A stretch of 7,985 bases of DNA, taken from NCBI GenBank assembly GCA_903944555.1, contig CAJASG010000365.1, positions 1 to 7,985 of the forward strand, in the 5' to 3' direction. This stretch comes from an uncultured beta proteobacterium (GTDB lineage: Bacteria > Pseudomonadota > Gammaproteobacteria > Burkholderiales > Burkholderiaceae_C). Position 1 is the first letter of the stretch; each line of letters opens with the position of its first letter. Shown here piece after piece: positions 1 to 5,633 of this stretch. The position numbers and the translations under genes are program-made. The notes under the pieces are model-generated. The model had not been told where the DNA came from, made no database searches, and saw only the letters and a program-made list of their open reading frames with translations.

Positions 1-1
1 C

Positions 2-268
2 GGGCTGGGCGGCGTGATGTGGGGCCTGTACCAGCAAAACGTGACGCCGCAAATGGGCGCACAGGTCAATGTGCTGATCTTCATTGTGATCATCATTGGC
101 GGCCTGGGCTCGACTGGGGGCGCTCTGATTGGCGCGCTGCTGGTGGGGCTGATGGCCAACTACACCGGCTTTCTGGTCCCGAAAGTGGCGCTGTTTTCCA
201 ACATCGCGCTGATGGTCGCCATTCTTTTGTGGCGCCCGCAGGGTGTCTACCCGGTGGCGAACCGCTAA
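2..268 (+). CDS. Branched-chain amino acid-type ABC transporter permease, LivH-like (3' end only)
   Basis: This is the C-terminal part of an inner-membrane permease of the LivH family; the gene starts before the window. About 88 residues remain, read in frame from base 2. They contain a long hydrophobic stretch (VNVLIFIVIIIGGLGSTGGA), followed by a second membrane segment (LIGALLVGLMANY) and a third near the end (IALMVAILLWRPQG). The conserved IGGLGS-GGA-IGA pattern and the terminal RPQG are typical of LivH and LivM C-termini, where the channel half pairs with its partner permease. The LivM-type gene follows after only 13 bases, so the two form one operon and probably one heterodimeric channel. 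LivH rather than LivM is inferred from the order and from the clear LivM that follows. The substrate cannot be read from this fragment; the family carries leucine-type amino acids, urea, short amides and aromatic acids as well. Confidence 0.85.
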   Translation, partial: GLGGVMWGLYQQNVTPQMGAQVNVLIFIVIIIGGLGSTGGALIGALLVGLMANYTGFLVPKVALFSNIALMVAILLWRPQGVYPVANR

Positions 269-273
269 GGAGG
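267..273 (+). promoter_or_regulatory. Strong ribosome binding site of the LivM-type gene
   Basis: AAGGAGG, a near-perfect Shine-Dalgarno sequence, overlaps the stop codon of the LivH-type gene and lies 8 bases before the ATG at 282. It fixes the start at 282 rather than at the in-frame GTG at 243, which lies inside the upstream gene. Confidence 0.85.
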
Positions 274-281
274 GCACACAC

Positions 282-1355
282 ATGCTCACACGAATTCTCT
301 CTAACGACTTTCCCCGTAGCCGCGTGCTGGCGGTTCTGCTGGTGCTGCTGTTGATTGCGCTGGCCGGTGCGCCGTTCATTTTTCCCGGTGTGAAGGCGCT
401 CAACGTGGCGGCCAAGGTGTTGGTGTTTGTGGTGCTGGTGGCCAGTTTTGACTTGTTACTGGGCTACACCGGCATCGTCAGTTTTGCCCACACCATGTTT
501 TTCGGCATTGGCGCCTACGGCATTGCGGTGGCGACCACCCGCCTGGGGCCAACTTGGGAGGCGCTGGCGGTGGGGGTGTTTGCCTCTCTGGCGCTGTCGT
601 TTGTGCTGGCCTTGCTGGTGGGGCTGTTCTCTCTGCGGGTGCGGGCGATCTTTTTCGCCATGATCACGCTGGCAGTGGCTTCGGCATTCTTGACGCTGGC
701 GTCCCAACTGTCGGACATTACCGGTGGCGAAGACGGCCTGAGCTTCAAAGTGCCGGAAATTTTGTCGCCCAGTTTTGAGTTCATGGACGAGCCGTTTCTG
801 GGTGTGATGCTGGACGGGCGTCTGCTTTGTTACTACTTGCTGTTTGCCCTGGCGCTGGTGTTGTTGTTGGCCCTGCTGCGCATCGTCAACTCGCCGTTCG
901 GGCGGGTGCTGCAGGCCATTCGCGAGAACGAATTCCGAGCCGAAGCCATTGGCTACCGCGTGGTGGTGTACCGAACCACTTCCAGTATTTTGTCGGCGCT
1001 GTTTGCCTGTATGGCCGGGGCCATGTTGGCGCTCTGGCTGCGTTACAACGGGCCGGACACCTCGCTGTCTTTCGAGATCATGATGGACGTGTTGCTGATT
1101 GTGGTGATTGGCGGCATGGGCACGATCTACGGCTCAGCCATTGGTGCGGCGCTGTTTTTGGTGGCGCAGAGTTATCTGCAGGACCTGCTGCGTTGGGGCA
1201 GCGAGGCGGCTGCCGCCTTGCCCTGGCTGGCGTCCCTGTTGTCGCCAGACCGCTGGCTGCTGTGGCTGGGCGTTCTGTTTGTGCTGTCCGTTTATTACTT
1301 TCCCACCGGGGTGGTGGGGCGGCTGCGGGCCAGCGCAGCAGGAGCCAAGTCATGA
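282..1355 (+). CDS. Branched-chain amino acid-type ABC transporter permease, LivM-like
   Basis: A 357-residue integral membrane protein, the second channel subunit of a LivFGHMK-type importer. The start at 282 is set by the strong ribosome binding site just before it. Hydrophobic segments appear at about residues 15-36, 44-60, 66-86, 92-118, 122-142, 182-202, 232-254, 266-300 and 324-342. Family signatures are LLGYTGIVSFAH (58-70), ITGGEDGL (146-153) and the cytoplasmic loop NSPFGRVLQAIRENEFRAEAIGY (203-225), which in this family contacts the ATPase. VVIGGMGTIYGSAIGA (274-289) matches the C-terminal signature also seen in the preceding permease. The length is slightly above the usual 300-350. 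The gene overlaps the hydrolase that follows by four bases (ATGA), so the three are cotranscribed and probably translationally coupled. The ATPases are not in the window and would have to be encoded upstream. The substrate is not decided by sequence; amino acids, amides and aromatic or short-chain acids are all possible. Confidence 0.92.
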   Translation: MLTRILSNDFPRSRVLAVLLVLLLIALAGAPFIFPGVKALNVAAKVLVFVVLVASFDLLLGYTGIVSFAHTMFFGIGAYGIAVATTRLGPTWEALAVGVFASLALSFVLALLVGLFSLRVRAIFFAMITLAVASAFLTLASQLSDITGGEDGLSFKVPEILSPSFEFMDEPFLGVMLDGRLLCYYLLFALALVLLLALLRIVNSPFGRVLQAIRENEFRAEAIGYRVVVYRTTSSILSALFACMAGAMLALWLRYNGPDTSLSFEIMMDVLLIVVIGGMGTIYGSAIGAALFLVAQSYLQDLLRWGSEAAAALPWLASLLSPDRWLLWLGVLFVLSVYYFPTGVVGRLRASAAGAKS

Positions 1356-2233
1356 GCCACGCCTTGCCGTTTTCCTCCCACTACCTGAGCTGTGCCGGGT
1401 ACGAAATCTACTACACCGAATGGGGCGTCGGCAATGCGCCCACCGTGGTGGCCTGGCACGGCTTGGCCCGTACCGGGCGCGATATGGACGAGCTGGCCGG
1501 GCACCTGAGTGCGCGGGGCTACCGGGTGATTTGCCCGGACACCATTGGGCGGGGCTTGAGCCAATGGAGCCGCTTGCCGGACCAGGAGTATTGCCTGTCT
1601 TTTTACGCCCGCATTGCGACGGAACTGTTCGACCAGCTGGGCATTGAACGTGCGCATTGGGTGGGCACATCCATGGGCGGCGCTATTGGAACCGTGTGTG
1701 CCTCGGGCCTGTTTCAGCCCGGCATGCGGCAACGGATTCAAAGCCTGACCCTGAACGACAACGCGCCGCAGCTGGCGCAGGCCGCCATTGATCGCATCAA
1801 GGCCTATGCGGGCAGTCCACCGGCGTTTGACACCGTGCTGGAGCTGGAGACCTTTTTCCGGCAGGTCTACAAACCCTACGGCTGGCTCAGTGATGCCCAG
1901 TGGCGGCGCCTGACGGAAACGTCCACCCGTCGCCTGCCGGATGGCCGTGTCACCCCGCACTACGACCCCGCCATGGTGCGCCAATTCATCTGCCACCCCG
2001 ATGACTACCTGATTTGGGACCATTACGATGCACTCGCCCTACCGGTGTTGTGCCTGCGCGGAGCCGAGTCGGACCTGGTGCTGCCGGACACCACCGCCGA
2101 GATGGCGCGCCGCGGTCCTGGCTCGGCCGGTTTGCTGCAGGTGGTGGAGGTGGCGGGCTGCGGACACGCCCCGGCGCTCAATGTACCGGAGCAGCTGGAG
2201 ACGGTTGCCGCCTTCATAGAATCGGCAACGTAA
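1352..2233 (+). CDS. Alpha/beta hydrolase, last gene of the transport operon
   Basis: A 293-residue soluble alpha/beta-hydrolase-fold enzyme with no signal peptide, so probably cytoplasmic. The full catalytic set is visible: an oxyanion-hole HG at residues 36-37 (WHGLARTG), the nucleophile elbow GTSMGG with Ser107, an acid Asp241 in LRGAESDLVLPD, and His272 in GCGHAPALN. A helical cap covers roughly residues 140-215 and contains several aromatic residues. The ATG overlaps the stop of the LivM-type gene (ATGA), and AGGAG at 1340-1344 serves as its ribosome binding site, inside the upstream gene. Such coupling suggests that the hydrolase acts on what the transporter brings in, for example by splitting an ester, amide or lactone, or a ring-cleavage product. 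This is an inference from position only; the family covers esterases, haloperoxidase-like enzymes and C-C hydrolases, and the sequence does not tell which. There is no obvious terminator after it. Confidence 0.88.
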   Translation: MSHALPFSSHYLSCAGYEIYYTEWGVGNAPTVVAWHGLARTGRDMDELAGHLSARGYRVICPDTIGRGLSQWSRLPDQEYCLSFYARIATELFDQLGIERAHWVGTSMGGAIGTVCASGLFQPGMRQRIQSLTLNDNAPQLAQAAIDRIKAYAGSPPAFDTVLELETFFRQVYKPYGWLSDAQWRRLTETSTRRLPDGRVTPHYDPAMVRQFICHPDDYLIWDHYDALALPVLCLRGAESDLVLPDTTAEMARRGPGSAGLLQVVEVAGCGHAPALNVPEQLETVAAFIESAT

Positions 2234-2300
2234 ATGTGCCATGTGTTTGCTATTAGAAGAGTAGCTGCCTGCGCACATTCCACGGGTGTTTGAGGCCTAT

Positions 2301-2330
2301 TTGGCACTTAAATGGTGTTGCTGGTACGAT
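2301..2330 (+). promoter_or_regulatory. Candidate sigma-70 promoter with extended -10 for the binding-protein gene
   Basis: TTGGCA (2301-2306) is followed after 18 bases by TACGAT (2325-2330), preceded by TG at 2322-2323 as in an extended -10 element. Transcription would start near 2337, giving a leader of about 50 bases before the ATG at 2387. The match to consensus is 5 of 6 and 4 of 6. This is a prediction from pattern only. Confidence 0.4.
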
Positions 2331-2339
2331 GCTGCAAAC

Positions 2340-2359
2340 GAAAAAAATATTATTTTTTC
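2340..2359. repeat. AT-rich inverted repeat in the leader of the binding-protein gene
   Basis: GAAAAAA (2340-2346) faces TTTTTTC (2353-2359) around a 6-base centre, giving a 7-bp dyad in an otherwise GC-rich region, and GATCGATC follows at 2361-2368. It could be a regulator or nucleoid-protein site, a bent tract, or a weak hairpin with a T run that dampens read-through from upstream. The sequence alone does not decide. Confidence 0.35.
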
Positions 2360-2386
2360 TGATCGATCCTTTGCACAGTAATCGGT

Positions 2387-3214
2387 ATGACAACACGTTT
2401 GACGCAGTCCCTATTCAAATTCGCAGCATGGAGTTTGCTCATCGGTTCACCAGCCTATGCGCTGGCGGAATGCTCACGGGGGGTCAATGTGCCCATTGCG
2501 CCGATTGGTTTGAGCGTTTTTGTCGCAAGTGACAAGACGGTGAGCGGTGTGTACCCGGACGTGTTGCGAAGCGCCGGGGCGAAGGAGGGGTGTAGTTTCC
2601 AGTTTACGGTCGTTCCACGGGCGCGTTTGGACGTTTTGTTCGAGGCGGGCCAGGCCGATATGCTGATTCCTGCATCCAAATCGCCCAGCCGAGATGTGCA
2701 CGGGGTGTTCGTTCCCCTGATTTTTAGCCGCGCAACGTTGATATCTCTGGCGTCGGACCGCCCGGCGATCCGTAGCGCCCGCGAGTTGCTGGATCGGCGC
2801 GACCTCAAAGTGGCCGTGGTGCGTGGTTTTGATTTTGGCCCGGCGTACCAGAGCCTGCTGCAGGAGCTAACCGGTCAGGGACGAATTGTTCAAGACGTTG
2901 ATGCACTATCCGTGGCCCGGTTGATGCAAGCCGGTGCGGTCGATCTCACCATCATGGCGCCCTCCATTTTCGTTGGAGCCATTCAAGGTGACGCCAGAAC
3001 CGAGGGTTTGCTGGAAAAACTCCGCTATGAACCCATAGACGAGTTGCCCTGGGGGGACAGCGGAGCCTATATTTCGAAGACTTCACTGTCCGAAGGCGAT
3101 CAAAAGGCGCTGAAACATCTGTTGGACCGGTCCAATACATCCGGAGCCGTCTGGAAGGCGTTTCAACGCTATTACCCACCCAAGGCGCTAACGGGCAGCA
3201 TTCGCTCCCGTTAG
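2387..3214 (+). CDS. Secreted periplasmic solute-binding protein, family-3 (amino-acid-binding) type
   Basis: A 275-residue protein with a classic signal peptide: positive residues at Arg4 and Lys11, a hydrophobic core at about 12-22, and a cleavage site after AYALA (A27), leaving about 248 mature residues in the periplasm. Cys29 and Cys69 could form a disulfide there. The mature part has the two-lobe pattern of family-3 binding proteins: GVYPDVLRSAG near 54-64, FEAGQADMLIPAS near 85-97 (where GRvDm and similar lie in the family), a hinge and second-lobe strand LKVAVVRGFDFG (140-151), and the return segment MQAGAVDLTIMAP (180-192). No permease or ATPase lies beside it, so it may serve a transporter encoded elsewhere or act as a stand-alone sensor-type binding protein; such orphans are common in Burkholderiales. 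No strong ribosome binding site precedes the ATG. The ligand is unknown. Confidence 0.75.
   Translation: MTTRLTQSLFKFAAWSLLIGSPAYALAECSRGVNVPIAPIGLSVFVASDKTVSGVYPDVLRSAGAKEGCSFQFTVVPRARLDVLFEAGQADMLIPASKSPSRDVHGVFVPLIFSRATLISLASDRPAIRSARELLDRRDLKVAVVRGFDFGPAYQSLLQELTGQGRIVQDVDALSVARLMQAGAVDLTIMAPSIFVGAIQGDARTEGLLEKLRYEPIDELPWGDSGAYISKTSLSEGDQKALKHLLDRSNTSGAVWKAFQRYYPPKALTGSIRSR
3188..3214. terminator. Hairpin ending exactly at the stop codon, between two convergent genes
   Basis: CTAACGGG (3188-3195) pairs with CCCGTTAG (3207-3214). Inside it AGC (3197-3199) pairs with GCT (3204-3206) around an ATTC loop, with one bulged C at 3196, giving 11 base pairs in all. The last base of the hairpin is the last base of the TAG stop. 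Neither strand has a T run after it, so it is not a textbook intrinsic terminator. It may protect the 3' end of both converging transcripts or assist Rho-type termination. The pairing is seen directly; the role is inferred. Confidence 0.5.
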
Positions 3215-3241
3215 TACGCCACCTCAACCGGGGCGCAGAAT

Positions 3242-5356
3242 TCAGCTTGCGGCTTGGGCTGCTGCTGGTTTCTTCTTTTTGACAGTCACCCGTTTGATAG
3301 GTGTTGCTGCTTTGGGGACTATCTGTGTCTTGGCAAGTGCCGCCAACGCGAGATCGCGCACCCGCTCAATATCGGAATCGGAGAACACTCCGTTCACACC
3401 CGAGATGGCCGCCAGTCGCATGCCGTGCTTCAGGCCCATGCGATAAATCTCGCGCACCTTCTCCCATTCAATGCCGCGGCCGACGGTGAAGTTCTCAAAC
3501 CGGCCTTCCAGCGCCAGCACAATGGTTTCCGCCAAACACGCGTAGGCCACGTTTTTAGGCAGACCGATGTTCTTCATCTGCACTTCGCCGGGCAGCAATA
3601 TTTCGCCAGATTCAATCACCAGCACGTCTGGCCGCTTGGCCACCTCGCTGGCGGGCAGGTCCAGTGGTCGGGCCACGTCGGTGATGACGCAGCCGGGCTT
3701 GACCTTCATGATGTCCAGCACCTTCTTGCCGGCCCCTGAGGTGGCGGTCACGATCATGTCCATACCCGCAATGTCTTTGTCCGCATGGGCGGAGAGAAAC
3801 AGCCGGGCGTCAGGCGTTTCCTTCAGGATGGATTCTTTGAGCGCCAGCAGCTTGGCAGTTTCTGGGGAGACCAGGTAAACCTCTTCGGCCGTGGTGGCCA
3901 GCAGGCGGGCGCAGACCGAGCCAATTGCGCCGGTGGCACCAACCACCATGGCTTTGAATTGCGCCTTCTGGCCCTTTTTGGGGTTGACAAGCAGGCCCAT
4001 GCGCAGCATGGCATCGTGTGCCGCCCACAAGGCACCGGATGCGCTGTAGCTGTTGCCGGTGGTGATGGGCAGCGGGGCGCGTTTGGCAACGGTCAAACCT
4101 GCATCCCCCACTACCTTGGTGAATGCACCCAAGCCCATGATTTGTGCGCCCAGCCGTTTGGCCATGTCGGCTGCGGCCAACAATCGGCGGTAGGTGAACT
4201 CAGGGCTGTGGGCCATGATTTCTTTGGGGGTTCCTCCTACCGAGATGAGCCAACCCTCAGCCTCAACCCCCGTGACCGACTTGATGCCGGTGATTCTGGA
4301 GTACACAAACGGCGGCGCATAGGCCATCGCCTTTTCCAGTGAGTTCATGAACACTGGTGGGGAAACATACGACAGCAGCTCAATCGGTTTGACCTTTTTG
4401 AAATACTCCTGCGATAGCGGGTGGATCACGAAGGCAAAGCGGTTCACACGTTTGAACCCGTTGGGGTAAATGATGCGTGGCTCCAGCTGCAGGTCGGTGA
4501 TGATTTCCAGGTAGTCGTCTTCCAGCAGTTCGTGGGCATTTTTGCCGGAGGCTGCAATGATCATGGCGTCCAGGATGTTGGGGCCCAGCACATGTTCAAA
4601 CATGCTCGGCGCGCCGTCAATGATCAGGTTAACGCCCTTGTCCTTGAACTGGGCTATGCGTTCATCGTTGACCGACGAGGTAATGATGGTTTTCCCCGCC
4701 AGCTCATCAGCTGTGAAGTCGTCCAGTTCATGCACTGGGGCCACGATCACCGTGGCTTTTTGCATGGCTCTTTTCAGTACAAAGCGCGTCCATTCCTTGA
4801 CCGGCGCGGATGCCATCACACTGGGTGAAGTCCACTCCGACACGTAGTGGGCACCGCTGGTGAACAGCTCCAAGGCGTTCAACGACGTGAGTAACTTCGG
4901 TACTCCCAGTTGCAGCAGGGGGTCGGCAAACTGCAGGTTTTGGGTGTATTCGGACATGCACATGGCCAATTTGTAGTTGGTCATGCCCGAGAAAAATAGC
5001 ACCCTCGCGTTGTTGAAGTAGCTTCCCAGTTTGCTTTGCACATGGCGCAAGGCCCATTCCTGCAGGATGTCGTTCAGGCGTCCACCGGTGGTTACGGGGA
5101 TGTGTTTGACAGCACTGGTCAGGCGGGTGCTGTCTTTTTCGGTGTAACGGCGCGGCCCCACGTTGTAGTGGTCCCGCACCACCCCCAGGCCCAGCACATC
5201 CGCATGCTTCTCCCAGTGCTTGAGCAGCTTCACGGCCTTGGCTGTGCTGCCGTTTGCGCCGATGCGCTTGACATTGACTTGTTGTCCCATGAAGGGTGCC
5301 ACGAATTCAAAATCCTGTTCGCTTGCGCCCAGGCTGATGCTGACTACATTTTTCAT
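3242..5356 (-). CDS. Long-chain acyl-ACP reductase-like protein with an extra N-terminal domain
   Basis: A 704-residue protein with no signal peptide. Residues from about 307 to 655 follow the plan of cyanobacterial long-chain acyl-ACP reductase (about 341 residues, NADPH-dependent, makes fatty aldehyde from acyl-ACP). From memory of that enzyme, FAFVIHPLS (307-315) fits its N-terminus, LGAFTKV...ITTGNSYSA (103-133 of this half) fits LGGFTSI...FTTGNTHTA, and VVGATGAIGS (471-480) fits the nucleotide-binding VVGATGDIGS. YACLAETIVLALEG (605-618) fits FACFAEAMLLEFEG, placing Cys607 (TGT at 3536-3538) on the catalytic Cys294. Residues 1-306 form a separate part that I do not recognise; it shows alternating strands and helices, for example TVIVAPVHELDDF and NLIIDGAPSMFE. 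A lysine/alanine tail ends the protein (about 684-704). GCGGGA just before the ATG is a weak ribosome binding site. Other readings are an acyl-CoA reductase or a different Rossmann dehydrogenase. No aldehyde decarbonylase is nearby. Confidence 0.7.
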   Translation of the reverse strand: MKNVVSISLGASEQDFEFVAPFMGQQVNVKRIGANGSTAKAVKLLKHWEKHADVLGLGVVRDHYNVGPRRYTEKDSTRLTSAVKHIPVTTGGRLNDILQEWALRHVQSKLGSYFNNARVLFFSGMTNYKLAMCMSEYTQNLQFADPLLQLGVPKLLTSLNALELFTSGAHYVSEWTSPSVMASAPVKEWTRFVLKRAMQKATVIVAPVHELDDFTADELAGKTIITSSVNDERIAQFKDKGVNLIIDGAPSMFEHVLGPNILDAMIIAASGKNAHELLEDDYLEIITDLQLEPRIIYPNGFKRVNRFAFVIHPLSQEYFKKVKPIELLSYVSPPVFMNSLEKAMAYAPPFVYSRITGIKSVTGVEAEGWLISVGGTPKEIMAHSPEFTYRRLLAAADMAKRLGAQIMGLGAFTKVVGDAGLTVAKRAPLPITTGNSYSASGALWAAHDAMLRMGLLVNPKKGQKAQFKAMVVGATGAIGSVCARLLATTAEEVYLVSPETAKLLALKESILKETPDARLFLSAHADKDIAGMDMIVTATSGAGKKVLDIMKVKPGCVITDVARPLDLPASEVAKRPDVLVIESGEILLPGEVQMKNIGLPKNVAYACLAETIVLALEGRFENFTVGRGIEWEKVREIYRMGLKHGMRLAAISGVNGVFSDSDIERVRDLALAALAKTQIVPKAATPIKRVTVKKKKPAAAQAAS

Positions 5357-5629
5357 ACATTCCCGCGGTGGTTGATGCTGGGTTGTACCGCGTTTGGAAT
5401 GGTTGGGACTTGCTTCAGATCAATTCGCTCGCGCATGGGCCAGCGGTTGTTCGGTGGACTACCTCTGGCGCGTGCCGGAAAGCCGGGCGGCAATTGGCAA
5501 GTCGACTCCGCAAGCAGAGGCCATTTTTGACGACTATGATGCGTTTATCCGTGGGTATATAAGGCGCTCTTGTCGACGCACAAGAATGACCGTGGCTGGA
5601 TGTGCAGAGGCTATTAACAGAGGTTTTGA
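5357..5629. other. Divergent spacer between the reductase-like gene and the c-di-GMP gene
   Basis: The 273 bases must hold the promoters of both flanking genes. TATAT-AAGG near 5556-5563 and TATGAT at 5535-5540 resemble -10 boxes, but neither has a good -35 box at the right spacing. I see no clear promoter for the minus-strand gene. Most of the spacer is open on the plus strand in one frame, described as a candidate small gene. Confidence 0.5.
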
Positions 5630-5633
5630 ATGA
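5394..5633 (+). CDS. Candidate small protein overlapping the start of the c-di-GMP gene (unproven)
   Basis: A 79-residue reading frame from a TTG at 5394; an in-frame stop lies just before, at 5373-5375. It ends in TGA at 5631-5633, overlapping the ATG of the GAF-GGDEF-EAL gene (ATGA), the arrangement used for translational coupling. The codons from about 5454 to 5560 look ordinary for this genome (GTG GAC TAC CTC TGG CGC GTG CCG), and the product has a mixed composition with DDYDAFIRGY in the middle and an arginine-rich patch after it. I recognise no domain. Against it: there is no ATG start, no clear ribosome binding site at the TTG, and only 37 bases separate it from the divergent gene. 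Shorter versions from GTG 5454 or ATG 5586 (15 residues) are possible, as is a remnant of a decayed gene. Confidence 0.35.
   Translation: MEWLGLASDQFARAWASGCSVDYLWRVPESRAAIGKSTPQAEAIFDDYDAFIRGYIRRSCRRTRMTVAGCAEAINRGFE
5619..5623 (+). promoter_or_regulatory. Ribosome binding site of the GAF-GGDEF-EAL gene
   Basis: AGAGG stands 6 bases before the ATG at 5630. It lies inside the candidate small reading frame and supports this start for the large gene whether or not the small one is translated. Confidence 0.6.

Larger units (their letters stand above)
2234..2386. other. Non-coding gap between the transport operon and the binding-protein gene
   Basis: I find no convincing gene in these 153 bases. 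The stretch is clearly more AT-rich than its surroundings and holds a promoter candidate and an AT-rich dyad, listed separately. No standard hairpin-plus-T-run terminator for the upstream operon is visible. Confidence 0.7.

Noticed and set aside
243..281. Upstream in-frame GTG start for the LivM-type gene at 243
   Set aside because: It lies inside the upstream gene and lacks a ribosome binding site, while ATG 282 has a near-perfect one 8 bases before it.
827..1351. Long open frame running into the hydrolase from position 827
   Set aside because: It overlaps the LivM-type gene in another frame and reads as arginine/glycine-rich shadow sequence. The hydrolase homology begins only at ATG 1352.
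1295..2023. A 242-residue open frame on the minus strand opposite the hydrolase
   Set aside because: It mirrors the hydrolase in the opposite strand, has no domain pattern and no ribosome binding site; this is a common effect of GC-rich coding sequence.
2290..2532. An 80-residue plus-strand frame overlapping the start of the binding-protein gene
   Set aside because: The other frame gives a clean signal peptide and a full-length binding protein, so this one is a shadow.
5036..5530. A 164-residue plus-strand frame opposite the start of the reductase-like gene
   Set aside because: It is antisense to well-supported coding sequence for most of its length and has no recognisable domain.
5527..5563. 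TTGACG paired with TATATA as a promoter for the c-di-GMP gene
   Set aside because: The spacing is about 23 bases, too long for a sigma-70 promoter; the boxes probably match by chance.
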